Source of the DNA: Escallonia rubra
Taxonomy: Eukaryota; Streptophyta; Magnoliopsida; Escalloniales; Escalloniaceae
Length of the DNA stretch: 64,000 nt
Reading direction: 5' to 3'
Assembly (NCBI GenBank): GCA_033065855.1
Contig: JAVXUO010000277.1
Coordinates: 1-64,000 of the forward strand
Every line of letters starts with the position of its first letter. Position 1 is the first letter of the stretch. Below the pieces are notes generated by a model that worked only from the letters and a program-made list of their open reading frames with translations, was not told the DNA's origin and made no database searches. The position numbers were made by a program, and so were the translations under genes. This document shows positions 22,905 to 34,914 of this stretch, piece by piece.

Positions 22905-24395
22905 TTAGGACTGACGCTTGCGGTTGTTGTCATCGTTACTGGCTTCTTCCATCGTCGCGGCCAAGGCAATACGAGGTTGGGGCTTTGGGGTCTTTGACGG
23001 ACCGACCGAGTCATAGGTGTGTCGCGCAGCTTCTTTGAGATGTCCCCAGGACCGAAGATGGAGGTTTTTAAGGTAGACCATGTAGGTGTCTTTCATGTTC
23101 TTGATGCAAATGGGTACAAGGGTTTCATCTTTGCTGAAGTCAGTGCACTCCAAGCACTTGTGATGAAACCGCGTAACATAGGTGTTGAGATCTTCCCCGG
23201 GATTCTGGCGGATCCCGGCAATGTCAACGATGGTCACACGTTCTGTCTTATAGTGAAACTTGTCAAGGAAGAGCTGGACCATGTCGGACCATGAATGGAT
23301 AGTACTGTCAGGAATCTAATGATACCAAGAGTAGGCGAGGCCAGTCAGGGACTTGTGAAATTCCCGAAGCTTCAAAGTGTCGTCTTCCCCGTAGTGCTCT
23401 AGGGAGCCAGCAAAATGGGTGAGGTGCTCACGGGTGTTGCCCTCTTTGCCGTTGAACAAGGTGAAGGATGGTTGCTTGTACTTGACAGGGTAGGGCTTGG
23501 TAGCGAGGCTGCCAGAGTAGGGAGCATGACCTGACAGCTTAGAGGGGGAGTGGGGTAAGGATGACTGCTTGAGACGGTGAAGGAGGGCATCAAGGTCATG
23601 CTTGGTGACGTACGACGCATGTGAGGGTTTGTGCCCTATCGTGATGATCCGAGCACCAGAGCCCCCATACGGTGCAACCTGAGGCATTGAGGGGATGATG
23701 ATGGTAGAGAGGGGTTGGTGGTGGTGAACAATTTGTTGAGGCAGGGTTTGCACATGGGTAGTGTCAGCTGCTGGAGGCCGGTCGTCAGGAAATGTCGACT
23801 GGAGTAAGCCGGGGGAATGACTTGTGTTTAGGTTTCGACTAGTTATGTTCGGGTTAGGCTCCATCTCAATTGATTCGTGAGTCTCCGAAGTGCTTCGAGC
23901 AAGGGCAAGGCGTGGCGCCTGGGGCTGAGGTGCCGCGAGTCCTACTGTCGAGGGCCCGGAGGACCAAGGCAGCGGTGGTCGCGACACTGGGACCTAAGCA
24001 GTGTCCAAAACTAGCCCAGGCCCTGAAGGTTGGATATGAGTAGGAGGGGCCAAACCTGGAGCTTGGGACGACACGGGGTGAGTAATGGGCACAGGGTGCA
24101 GAGCTCTAAGGCTTCGGGAAGTCGGTGATTGTGAAGTCAAGACTTGGATTGATTTTTGCATTTCTAAGATGACAGCCATGAGAGAAGATTGAGAGTCTTG
24201 GAGCTCGGTGATGGTAAGAGTAAAGTGTTGGATTGTGGCGTTGACGATTGCAGCCACATCGGGTGCATCCATCTCGGGTAGAGGCTGGAGTTGGTTGTGG
24301 CTGGTCTCTTCTTGATCGTCGAGATGATGCTCCTCTTGGACCGTGTGGATGAGGCCTTGGCTGGTAGCCCTCGCAACTTTTTGTTGTATAGGCAT
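22905..24395 (-). pseudogene. Tat-like gag with two in-frame stops
   Basis: The frame opens with an ATG at 24395 (MPIQQKVARATS), 46 bases after the primer site. One reading frame is kept throughout, broken by TAG at 23994-23996 (after LVLDTA) and TAG at 23316-23318 (after LAYSWYH). The downstream part matches the retrotransposon gag core: FTLFNGKEGNTREHL, LREFHKSLTGLAYSWYH, a MVQLFLDKFHYKTERVT block, then RQNPGEDLNTYVTRFHHKCL. A stop follows RKRQS near 22905. Two nonsense codons without frameshifts suggest fairly recent decay, or an element supplied in trans. No polymerase follows. Confidence 0.85.
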
Positions 24396-24440
24396 GAAGA
24401 CTGAGTGTGGAAGATAGGCAGACTGCAATACGATGCTCAC

Positions 24441-24460
24441 CTCCCCAGCAAAGTCGCCAA
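24441..24460 (-). other. Primer binding site of Tat-type (TGGCGACTTTGCTGGGG)
   Basis: On the minus strand TTGGCGACTTTGCTGGGGAG begins two bases after the LTR end (TATCA). This GGCGAC...GCTGGGGA pattern is the one seen in Tat/Ogre-group elements rather than the initiator-Met site, and agrees with the gag type. Confidence 0.8.
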
Positions 24461-24788
24461 AATGATACCAAGGAAAGTGGGTTCGTACCTACGTGGAGGT
24501 GCCACAAGGAATGCAGTCCGAGTCATTTCCCAAAGTATGTTGATGTGATACACAACAAGGGTGGAACAAGGGCAGAGACCAAGGGCTTCCCAGACAAAGC
24601 TTGAGGGTGGCAGTGCTGCGAGGGCGATAGCGCAGGATGAATACACGACGACAATCACAGTCCGATGCTTAGGTCTAAAGTCAGGGTCCTGTATGTTTCT
24701 CTCTCTAGGATTCTAGAGTGAGAAAGTGAAAATGTTCTGAAAATGTCCAACCCTAATGTTCCATTTCAAATGAATTCTCAAGACCTCT

Positions 24789-24830
24789 ATTTATAGAGAT
24801 TGAGATGATGATGTCATTTACCGACACGTG
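24789..24830 (-). promoter_or_regulatory. LTR core promoter: G-box and TATA box
   Basis: On the minus strand a CACGTG G-box (24830-24825) lies about 30 bases upstream of CTATAAATAGAGG (TATAAATA at 24796-24789). The spacing and order fit a plant pol II promoter in the U3 region, with a start expected about 30 bases downstream near 24760. This block is missing from the other LTR. Confidence 0.7.
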
Positions 24831-25380
24831 GCGCTTCCCGGGAGTGACACATCACCGGGGGGTCCACGGGTGCCGGTGCTCCACGGACTGTCGGATCGCA
24901 TATTCACCCGGCCTGCCCCGCACAGCGTCACTCTGTCTGTCTGGAAAGACTGGCTCCTACAACGTCAGTGTGGCCAGAGAACCCCTTGATCTAGCCTCCA
25001 ATCCAAGCCCTTGTAGAGTCCCACAGGCCTGGCATCGGTGGGGAAGACCCGACGCCCAACTGCCAGGTGAACTAGTAGCGATGCCCTCCGAAGACCTGAT
25101 CCCGTCTCGGAGTGACCCGGGGTCATAGTCCCTAGGGGTGCCGACGCAAGCCCCCAGTGCCAGAGCACGTAGGCCAGTCACGCAGGCACCCTGACGGAGA
25201 TAGTGTCCCGGAGGAGTCGCCTATTCCGCAGGCCGAGGTAGCATCCCGGAGGAGCTGTCTACCTGGCAGAAGGGGAGTCTTCGTGCCAGAGCACTTGGAG
25301 CTCCCTAGCAGAGATACTTGGAGCTCCCTAGCAGAGATAGTGTCCCGGAGGAGTCGCTTATCCCCGCAGATGAGTCCTTG

Positions 25381-25720
25381 TGCCGAAGCACTCGGAGCGC
25401 GTCAAGGTAGCATCCCGGAGGAGCCGTCTACCCGACTGGCCGAGGTAGCATCCCGGAGGAGCCGTCTACCTGGCGGAAGGGGAGTTGAAGAGCTCCCTGG
25501 CGGAGATAGTGTCCCGGAGGAGTCGCCTATCCCCGCGGGTGAGTCCTTGTGCCGGAGCACTCGGAGCGCGTCAAGGTAGCATCCCGGAGGAGCCGTCTAC
25601 CCGACTGGCCGAGGTAGCATCCCGGAGGAGTCGTCTACCTGGCAGAAGGGGAGTTCAGGAGCTCTCTTGCGGAGATAATGTACCGGAGGAGTCGCTTATC
25701 CCCGCAGGATGTTGCACACT
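25381..25720. repeat. Tandem duplication, 169 bp period, in the 5' LTR
   Basis: Two successive copies begin TGCCG(A/G)AGCACTCGGAGCGC at 25381 and 25550 and are nearly identical. A less regular third copy precedes them (25195-25380). Within each, GTAGCATCCCGGAGGAG is itself repeated. The left LTR has only one such unit. Confidence 0.9.
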
Positions 25721-26595
25721 CCGGAGAGTGGGTCGAAGTATGTTCCACGACCAAGGCAAGGTGCGCATGGTGTGGTGAATGAGTGTGGTGCCCGGGGGGC
25801 ATGTAACATGATTGTGGCGCATGGGCGCGATGAAGTGAGTAAGGTGCCGGGGGCACGTCTGTGTTAGTGGCGCGGCGCATGGGCGCGACGGAGTGCGTAT
25901 GGTGCCGGGGGCATGGTAGTGTAATAGAGATCCTGGGGGCACGGCTGTATCAGCAGCGTGGCACATGGGCGCGGCGGAGTGTTGAAGTGCGGCACCCGGA
26001 CGCTAGCGACGGGGGTCGCTGAGTTGTGTCCGGGCGACGGGGTCGCGAAATTGTGTCCGGACGACGGGGGTCGCGAAGTTGTCTCCTGGCGACGGGGTCG
26101 CGGAGTTGTGTCCCGGCGACGGGGTCGCGGAGTTTTGTATGGTCCCTTGAAGATAAGTGAAGGTGTTAAGTATGGAGACCAAAGGCCAACCCATAGGGGA
26201 AGTCCAAGGCCAACCCTTAGGGGGAGGCCAAGGCCAACGCCAAGGGAAGGCCGAGGCAGACCCCAAGGGGAAGGCCGAGGCCGAGGCCGACCCCAAGGGG
26301 AAGGCCAAAGCCAACTTCCTTGGGCAAGTGCCATGGTGCGCCGATGGGCGACATGCGAAGGTCGAAGCGTGATGCGGCGTCGTACAAGGATAAGTTTCTT
26401 AGTGACGAAGTCACGTCACGAAAGTGAGAAGTGCACGTGACTTGAGCGTGCATGCTTTGACCGGTTGTGAGAGTTGAAAATGTATGTTGCTTGTGCAGAC
26501 GTGTCATGCAAAATGGGACCACAGTGGGCCTTTGGGTGTGACCAGGATAGGTTGGGAACAAACGCTAATAGCCAGGGCATATTGTAAGTTGGTGT

Positions 26596-29375
26596 TGTCA
26601 CGACCCAAACCCATGAGTATGCCCGTGAGCTAGATCCATCACCGGCCGTAGGCCCTTCCGAACATCCACCCAAGGCTCTGCCAGGCCTTACTACAACCTG
26701 TACACAAGAATCTGTAACCAAGTAATTTAGCACTATCTCCTTAATAGTATTTCTAAAATCACCCTAATAATTTCTACAATATGTCTCTAATGATTTTTCC
26801 TCCATGAGTAAGTAACACAAATCATAGAAAATTTCATGGAGACCTAAGCTCCGAACAATTATCAAATATAAGTGAAATAGTACTACAATAATATCCGACT
26901 GTTAACATTTTTTCAAAATGGGCTTAAATCCCTGACGACAATAATCCGCGAGTCCGTCTTTGTTTCCCTCATGGATCGATTTCATCTAAGTGATCACCTA
27001 AAAACATTTATAAAAGAGTGAGCTTGGGGGCCCAATAAGTACACATACCATATCCCTAAAATAGGTTTTGGGATTCATAAAAACATGTCATGGTTTCTTC
27101 GTTTTAACAGTGGTAACAAATTCACATAGAATACTATACACATATATACTTTATAAAAGCTAATCGTGCTTCAGGAGAACTCTTTCAAAACGAATGCGTA
27201 ACAACAGTGATTAAACTTTGAGTGATATTCTAACTCTTATCACGGTGTGTTGCTGTCAACATATGGTCCCACTGACTAGGACCCAAAATCCTTTCTCCAC
27301 CCGGGATAAAACAATATTGTGGACGCGAGGGCGAACCACGATACAACAGTACTGTGCGTCAACATATGGTTCCGTTGACCAAGTCCAAGAATCCACTTTC
27401 CCTCGTGAAATGGGGCACAACAACCAAAATTTAACCTCTCAACAATACGACTCACACAGAGTTCTAAAAAACAACACAATACATACCATAGCAATTTTTA
27501 TTTCATTTTTCTCATCAAACCAATTTTGCAACAACAAAAGTATAACAAATACTTAAAACTTTGATTTAATAAAACCACGTATACGAACATATACTGGAAA
27601 ATAGGTTGTACAGAGGAACATGGTAGGAGTACTTACTTGGATAGCTAAGCGGTTCTGGTTCTCATCTGCCCTAGCCCGTGTCTATCGGAACCTAAACAAT
27701 AAATTATCTCGATGTTATTTATTGCCGTTCAATTATGTCTAGGTGCCAAATTTCCCAAAGTGAGTGAAATTACAAAAATACCCCCGATGCCTAACGTATC
27801 ACTACACACGCAAAAATAACCCAAAACATCTTTTCAAACGACTAGGCGGGTTTTTCGGATAAAAAAGGCTTGTTTGGAAATTCTCTGTTCAGAACCCTAA
27901 ACCGCTCATTAAATTGAGCGCTAAGGTTCCTATTTCAAAATATATTCAAACGGTGTCGAAATGCCACGAAATTTCAGACGCTCGAACATCTTAGTATGTT
28001 TAGATCACTGTGAAATTTTCGGCTAAAATAATTTTGTTTATTATATCAAATAATTCAAAAGCCTATTTTCAAAATAAGATCATTTCAGGCCCTTCACATG
28101 CCTAGAAAAATCCCATAAAATTCTACATTGAATATTTCACAAAACTAAGAGGAGTTTTAGTTTAGAACTTTGCTCAAATACGCCAAAAATGGCATAAAAA
28201 GTTTTGGGCAATGGACTGATCTGTAATTCTAGAAACAACATTTTCAGCAAATCCTATTTTTGTAGATTGACCATTTTGAGGAGAAAACATGCCGTATATT
28301 AAAAAACTCAAAACTATAAAGTTAAAGTAGACTTAGTGAGGTTTTCAGAAATATAAGATTCACAAAAATCTAACGAGTAATGACTTTGCTATAGAAAATC
28401 AAAGTGGCTGATGGACACAACACATCTCTGTGCATACCAGTTTTGTTCAATGGTTATTTTGTAGAAGAAATACTATAAATATGAGACATCTCAAATTTAA
28501 AAAGTTGAAGAAGAATTTCTGAGATTTTGAGAAATATAAATTTCACAAATAAACCATGAGTAATGGAATTTTCTATGACAAATCGAAGTGGCTAACAGAA
28601 ACAGAAAAATTCTAGACTTTTACAGTAAATTGACTTTAAGGTCATTTTCCAATGTGCAAACATAGAATTCTGAGAAAACTCAAAACTAAAAAGTTGAAGA
28701 CAACACAATGCAGTTTTCAGAAAGTATAAAATCATCTCAATCGGATTTGAAATAAATGAGATATAATAAAAATCCTAACCTAATCTTATGCTGCTCTACA
28801 ACAACCTTCTTCTCAAACACACCCACATCAATACACATACAAAAGCTACAATTTTCACACCAAAAACATATCAAACATCCAATTCAAATTTATGGCTAAA
28901 CTAAAGAAAGAGTTTATGAATTTTATTACCTTAAATTTTCCTTTGCCCTAGCCTTGTTTTTCTCTCTCTTCCTCTCTGGACCTTATGAAAAGGGGGTGGG
29001 CAGATTTCTCTTGGACGGCTGCCCTCTTAAGACCTCGTTTATATATGGTTGCCCTAGATTAAAAAACTTTTAAAAACTCCCTCACACTTAGCTATTATTC
29101 TCATTTCACCCACACATTCTTAAAAGACCATAATTCATTCTAGATTAAGGTTTAAAACAAATTTTTTGTCGACTAAATAATATTTTGGCGTTCCAGTCTC
29201 CCCACCTTATTAATTTGTAACTTAAGAGCATTATAAATTGCCGCTAAAAGTCACAATCTGTACAACTGGCGGCTATAATGGTCGCTATGACTCCAATTAA
29301 TATAGATTACCACAATCGCCGCTAAAGAATTAACTAAAATTCTAGGATTCACCATAAACGGTGCGGGGTATTATA
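26596..29375 (-). repeat. Long LTR of a minus-strand gypsy chromovirus-like element
   Basis: On the minus strand a polymerase C-terminal tail and polypurine run (AATTTTTTTTAAGGGGAAGATAA) at about 29410-29376 lead into TATAATACCCCGC, the usual beginning of long chromovirus LTRs. The other limit is set by TGTCACGACCC at 26596, i.e. ...GGGTCGTGACA in element sense. The first 653 bases (plus-strand order) recur at 30303-30956. The 2.8 kb length fits Tekay/Del-type LTRs. No coding sequence is inside. Confidence 0.6.
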
Positions 29376-29420
29376 TTATCTTCCCCTTAAAAAAAATTCC
29401 TCGTCAAAATTTGGTGTTCC
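29376..29420 (-). pseudogene. Gypsy polymerase C-terminal remnant
   Basis: The minus strand reads KFDEEFFLRGR then stops, matching the acidic tail 'FEDE..LRG' that ends chromovirus polyproteins just before the 3' LTR. Only this tail is recognisable. Confidence 0.55.
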
Positions 29421-29764
29421 CTAGATTACTGCTCTTTAACCATAACTAATCTCCGATATCCATCTTCATAACACATCGAGTGGTAATATTCTACATCCAT
29501 TTACGCGGTCAGCAACAATCCATATCCAATTTCAAGTAACTTACAATGTATATGCGCTAAACACCTCAAAGTACTGGGCTAATTTAGTTCTTGTAGTCTC
29601 AATTATCAATATTCTTAAATCACAAGCTCATTCATACTTGAAATGCTATCTCCACATTTCTAATTTGTCGCTAAAACGCAATCTCACCTAGTGAACAATT
29701 TATAGAGTGTCAAGTATATTCATCAAAATCAACTATAAGCCCAATTTGAGACCACGATATTACA
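29421..29764 (-). repeat. LTR fragment of a second minus-strand gypsy element
   Basis: On the minus strand TGTAATATCGTGG at 29764 starts directly after another polypurine/tail motif (29800-29765, CGAATTTCTTTTAACGGGGAGAGGA). Only about 340 bases remain before the neighbouring element's tail. The tail reads RISFNGER and is more degenerate than its neighbours. Confidence 0.5.
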
Positions 29765-29800
29765 TCCTCTCCCCGTTAAAAGAAATTCGGCCGATAATTC

Positions 29801-30302
29801 ATAATACTTACAACGTCCAGACACTATGTTTTTCTACGTAACTAAGATATATAGCAACCAGCATATTAGTTGAGCAGTGCCTAACCTCCGCACCAAAATT
29901 TATCATCGACGAATACTAAACATCATAATTTCCATTCAAATCTTAAAGCTAAGCTCGAAATTACTAGGTCATCACTTATGCTCTAACACTTGTAGAACTT
30001 CAAGAGATCACATAACCTTCCAAAAGTCCCAAAGTCTCTACACTCTGATCTAGCTTTGGCAACTGGAAACACATTCCTCCAAACCATCATAATCTCGCTT
30101 CACTCAAACGAATTAAGTCCTCCTAATGGTATATATAACCTTTAAAACACAAGTCATAAACACGCATCGCAACCTACACACACGTAAAATATTACTTGAT
30201 GCTATAGAACTTGGATTACCACTTAGGGTTCTATAACCTAACCATCGAAATCATTATTTAAACTCTAACTATCACATGACCGTAATGGTATGATACCATT
30301 TC
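29801..30302. other. Unassigned remnant next to a primer-like site
   Basis: Non-coding AT-rich sequence. Just left of the LTR fragment at 30303 the minus strand reads AAATGGTATCATACC (about 30298-30284), which resembles a TGGTATCA primer site and suggests the interior 5' end of a minus-strand element. Confidence 0.4.
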
Positions 30303-30956
30303 TATCACAACCCAAACCCACGGGTAGGCCCGTGAGCTAGATCAGTCACCGATCGTATGCCAATCGGAACATCCACCCAAGGCTCTACCAGGCCTTACTA
30401 CAATCTGTACACAAGAATTTATAACCAAGTAATTTAACATTATATCCTTAATAGTATTTCTAAAATCACCCTAATAATTTCTTTAATATTTCTCTAATGA
30501 TTTTTCCTCCATGAATAACTAACACACATCATAGAAATCTCATGGAGACCTAAGCTACGAACAATTCTCAAACATAAGTGAAATAGTACTGCAATTATAT
30601 CCGACTATTAGCAATTTTTCAAAAAGGGCTTAAATCCCTAACGACAATATCCCACGAGTTCGTCCTCGTTTTCCTCATGGATGTTGGTTTCATCTAAGTG
30701 ATCACCTAAAAACATTTATAAAATAGTGAGCTTTGGGACCCAGTAAGTACACATATCATATCCCTAAAATAGGTTTTGAGATTCATAAAAACATGCCATG
30801 GTTTCTTCGTTTTAAAATTGGTAACAAATTCACATAGAATAATACACACATATTTGCTTTATAAAAGCAAATCGTGTTTTAGGATAACTCTTCCAAAACG
30901 AATGCATAACAACAGTGATTAAATGTGGAGTGATATTCTAGCTCTTATCACGGTGT
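30303..30956 (-). repeat. Partner of the LTR start at 26596-27248
   Basis: About 654 bases similar to 26596-27248 in the same orientation, sharing TGAGCTAGATC, CCAAGGCTCT, GTGATCACCTAAAAAC and CTCTTATCACGGTGT. I read it as the primer-site end of the 5' LTR of the same minus-strand element. The rest of that LTR is missing or replaced after 30957. Confidence 0.7.
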
Positions 30957-31654
30957 ATATTAAATGACTTGTATCGGTACTAATAATCGCTCATTATTAA
31001 CTACTGAAGTTACGGGCATGAGGTATATGGTGCAGCCCAGTCGATGAAGTGACATTTACCCCAGCGTCGAGAGAGAAACCACATATCCGGACCATTCAGT
31101 TTTCTCCCTTTGGTTGGGAAAATACATGTATTGGCCTATAGCATGTTAGCAGGGAAACCGACCAAAAATTTGTAAGCTAAACTGGTAATTTTTCAAAAAG
31201 AAGAGACTCAGACTAACCGGCCTGCTAACCAGCTCCCAACTGTATAGTTAGTCAGTAGGTGTATCGCTTGGCAAAAAATTGAGATTGGCTGGTCTATACC
31301 CTAATTCACTCCACTCACTAACCGGCCAATTGCAATAATTTACTTAGACTATTAGCGATCATTGCTATTTTAACACATGAGACTTTACGATTTAGCAACA
31401 ATTTAATGGTATAGATTGAGAAATGGTCAATTCTAGAGATAGCATTTACATTGTGGCAGACCTTGTGATTTAAAAGTAATGATTATTGAGGTAATCATTA
31501 TCAGCCGGTTGAAGCGTGTCAAATGCATATTTGGTAACATTGTTCGTTAGGTTTTTAGTGCATATATTTTACAGAGCCCTTCGATATTGTATCTCGAATT
31601 GTTTACCAATATTTATGACCACACATGATTAAGAAGAGCAGTATAAGGAATACC
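30957..31654. other. Unassigned sequence between gypsy fragments
   Basis: About 700 bases with repeated AACCGGCC and ACCGGC motifs but no coding resemblance. It may be gypsy interior or LTR too decayed to read. Confidence 0.35.
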
Positions 31655-31691
31655 GAATTTTGAGGACGAAATTTCTTTAAGGGGATGATAA
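31655..31691 (+). pseudogene. Gypsy polymerase C-terminal tail and polypurine tract, plus strand
   Basis: The plus strand reads IPNFEDEISLRG then TGA TAA, the typical end of Tekay/Del-type polyproteins. The run TTTAAGGGGATGATAA directly precedes an LTR start, as a polypurine tract should. Upstream polymerase is unrecognisable. Confidence 0.7.
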
Positions 31692-34600
31692 TGTAATTCC
31701 CCGAACTTAGGATTGGTTTTACGATAATTTTTAGCTGACTATTTATTACTTTAGTGGTGGTTGTCGTAAGTGATATGAAAGAGCTTCAGCATTAGTTGTT
31801 ATGAACGACATCATTTGTGACTTTTAGCGACCTGTTTTAAATGTCCATAAGTGGTAAATTGTGAGAACCCAACATTTCATATGCATTGATTACATATTTA
31901 AGTATGACTAGATGCATCACTCTATGTGAAAATGGTTATGATGAACTATGCATGATAACATATTTGAATATATGTTTAAATGTTAAACACCTTGAATTGA
32001 ATAAATTATCTAAGAAGGTGAACGAAGTGCTAGAAATGGAAAAGAGTATTTGATATTTAGAAACTTTAAATCATCACTTGAAATGACCAAAAATATTTTT
32101 AGAACAGTTGGAAAGAAAAAAAAAACTTGTAAAAACTCTAGCTGGGACTAACCGGTTATTGACCGGTCTACCTGCGAATTGTTTGTGTTTTTTTTTGTAT
32201 AGAATTGTGCCACCTCGTGGTTGTGACGTATCAACATACTGTCGCAACACGTCGTGTTTCAAGCCTTGTCGTGCTTGCTAGGTGGCACAACCGTGTCTTG
32301 CCACCTCGTGCTTACAGCCTCGTCATGCTTGACATCTTCACCTCTTCACCTCCACTTGACACCTCCTACTTACTTCTAATTTGAGTTAAAAGACCTAATT
32401 GATTGCTTAAATCTTTTTACCTCGTTTTTGAGAGAAAATTGCAAGAAAATCAACAAAAAACCTTCCAAAATCTAGGATTAAGTCTTGTTTTTAAAGAGGA
32501 ACCTTAAGCAGTTGATTTGGAAACTTTGTGGAAGCTTCAAACATTGTTTTGAATGCGTTTTAAGGAGTCTTTTTAAGGTGTTTCAAATATAAAAAATTAG
32601 TTCTTTCATATATTCTTTAAGGTAAGATAGTTAAAGATTTTTAATGGGTTTTTAAGACATGAATATGAATCTATGCTACCTTAGCGTACTTCATTTAGTA
32701 TGAATCTTTGCCAAACTTTTGAATACTTGTTAGAGACTTGTTAATAAGTGAATCTACTAATGTTTAACATATATGATACATGTGAATTATGAAATTATGT
32801 TAAACTAGACATGGTTAGAATATGATTTTGTATATGTTTGTTAAGTTCTATAATGGAAGCTCATTTGCTGAATATAAATGATTAGATTACATGTTCAAGA
32901 TGTTATGAAGATGATGTTTTATAATGAAAGTGACTAAATATTTGATTGTTTTGTTTTATGGTGCCAGTACATGAAGATTACAACAACTATATGTATGAAA
33001 TGACCTGTTTGCTTGCACATGAACATGTGGAATTATCATTGTTTTAGGAATATAAATGTATATTTTTAGGTATCTGATGACTCACAATAGATTCTTAGGA
33101 GTAGAAGAAACTTCAGATCTTCCAAAGAATCCTTAGGGAGAGACTTTTGGAGATCACTTTGAGGTAAAAATTCAATTCAATCATTGAATTGAGATTCGTA
33201 GTAGGAACCCTATGAATTTTCTTTATTGTTAGAGAACCTAATTGAAATATTTGGGTATGTTAATTTTTAGGACTTTTGATATAATTGAATTGAGAAGATC
33301 AAAATTTTTGGTTGAATCGTGCAATTAGAGGTAAGGGGTTAACTTTTTGAAATCTGAATTAGCGTTGGACTAATCATCTGTTTAATCGTTCAATCTCGTT
33401 ATTGTTACTCTTTGATAGAATTGATCTTTTTTCTTAATTTTCTTTTCTGGGCATTATCGTCTGAAAATCAGATTGTTTGATGTCTTGATTTTCGCCCCAG
33501 TACCGTGTAGATGTAAAGAAAATTTGTGATGTTTCTACGATTTCTGTGCCATTCAGTGGAGTCGTATACCCTGTTTTGGCTGCCAATCTATCACTCTGAC
33601 TGCTGTCAACTAATAGCATCCCCACCTTGTATGTGGACTTTGTTTTGCGTGTCAAGTTGAGAGCCTTTTCCCGCGGCTTATGTTTTTTTTTCCGTCACAA
33701 CCAAATAAGTGATGCTTCGGTTGTTCTCTTGTCCAGCAATGTCCTTTCCCTCAATTGTTTGGAATGATTTTAATGCTTTAGTCCCTTTTTGTTATTACTT
33801 TAATATAAATTGATGTACTTCTTATTTCTTTCCTTGCCCCTTAGACATAAACAATCAGTCACATTTTTTTTGTCATTACAATTGGCTTCATAAGTGTAGC
33901 TTGTGTGGAAGTTTATCACTTGTCATTGTTCAGCACACTGTCTTTTTGTGTTGCATTTTCTTACGATTTTAATTGATCAATATCGAATTACGAATTTCGA
34001 TTCAGATAATTCTGTTAAACTCGTATTTTTGTCCTCTTCGGTTGAAGTAATCTTTCAACATTCTTCTTATTGTTAAATTATTCGAGATACCCGTTTGATT
34101 TACTTGGAAGGTGGTTGTTGTTTTATGCCACATGACTTTATGTAACCTATAGTGACATTTAGCTTGAGTCGTTGACCGTAAAGCGTATACAGTCATTTCT
34201 TATCTATGTAATGATAACCTTGTGAGCCATGTCACTGTGTACATGACGCTTCTGTTTCTGACTTACCCACGTGGATTGGAACGTGAGATAGCTCAGTGGG
34301 ATGAGTTAGAGATCGCGATCTTATTTTCTGAACCTTGTCTCACATGTCAGTAATGGCACGTGTGACCTTATTCTGAATGGCTGTCTAGTGTCTGTCTCTG
34401 TACAAGATATGTTTTTTACATTTTGTCTTTGTACGAAAACGTATTTTTGGCATTTTGAAATTATGTCTCGTATCCGTTCCGTTAAAGTTATGTACCTTCG
34501 TAATTTCGTTCTTCAGACATTTTTATATCCTTTTTGGTTGGTCCGTTGAGCGACCTTACTAGGCATTTGACTCACTCCCTTATTGTTTTTCCTTTCAGGT

Positions 34601-34914
34601 GATCAGTAAGTGAAATTGAATTACAGGGCTAGCTGTGTGGCTGAGAGCTAGCGATTTTTATCTCAGAGTCAGTATTAGTATTTTTAGATGTAATAATTAA
34701 GACAATTGAATTTGTTTCGAATTTATTTTGAAACTTCGTGTCAGAGTAATTTGGATTATATAAATGCTTTAGGCTGCTATGACATTTATTGATATATCTT
34801 TGGGATTGATTAGTAGATGCTCTGAATGACCATTTTGGAGATTTCGTGATATTTTTGGGATTTTTTGATTTATTTATTTGATAATAACGCTCCGAAAAAA
34901 TTCGGGGTGTTACA
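31692..34914 (+). repeat. 3' LTR of a plus-strand gypsy chromovirus-like element, 3.2 kb
   Basis: Begins TGTAATTCCCCGAA and ends TTCGGGGTGTTACA, so the ends form a short inverted repeat with TG...CA. It follows a polyprotein tail and polypurine tract. Its 3223 base length is in the range of long-LTR chromoviruses. No 5' LTR of this element is recognised in the window. Its end lies 302 bases before the start codon of the methyltransferase gene. Confidence 0.8.

Larger units (their letters stand above)
18933..26428 (-). mobile_element. Tat-like LTR retrotransposon with gag only, minus strand
   Basis: Two LTRs in direct orientation (18933-20412 and 24463-26428) flank about 4 kb that holds a primer site next to the right LTR and a broken gag, all on the minus strand. 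Polymerase, protease and integrase are absent. The left part of the interior is GC-rich and repetitive. Outer ends are set by loss of similarity between LTRs. A clean 5 bp target duplication was not established: GCTAA precedes the left LTR at 18928 and also occurs at 26564, but the base pair before the latter is not the expected CA. Confidence 0.8.
24463..26428 (-). repeat. 5' LTR of the Tat-like element
   Basis: Starts TGATACCAAGG on the plus strand, i.e. ends ...TATCA in element sense. About 1966 bases, longer than its partner because it keeps the promoter section and a tandem duplication near 25381-25720. Similarity to the left LTR stops at about 26428; sequence up to 26595 is unassigned and might belong to the LTR if the left copy is truncated. 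Confidence 0.85.

Noticed and set aside
26596-30956. Simple reading of the direct repeats 26596-27248 and 30303-30956 as a complete pair of about 650 base LTRs
   Set aside because: A polyprotein tail and polypurine tract at 29376-29420 point to an LTR running from 29375 down to 26596, so the shared 650 bases are only one end of a longer LTR.
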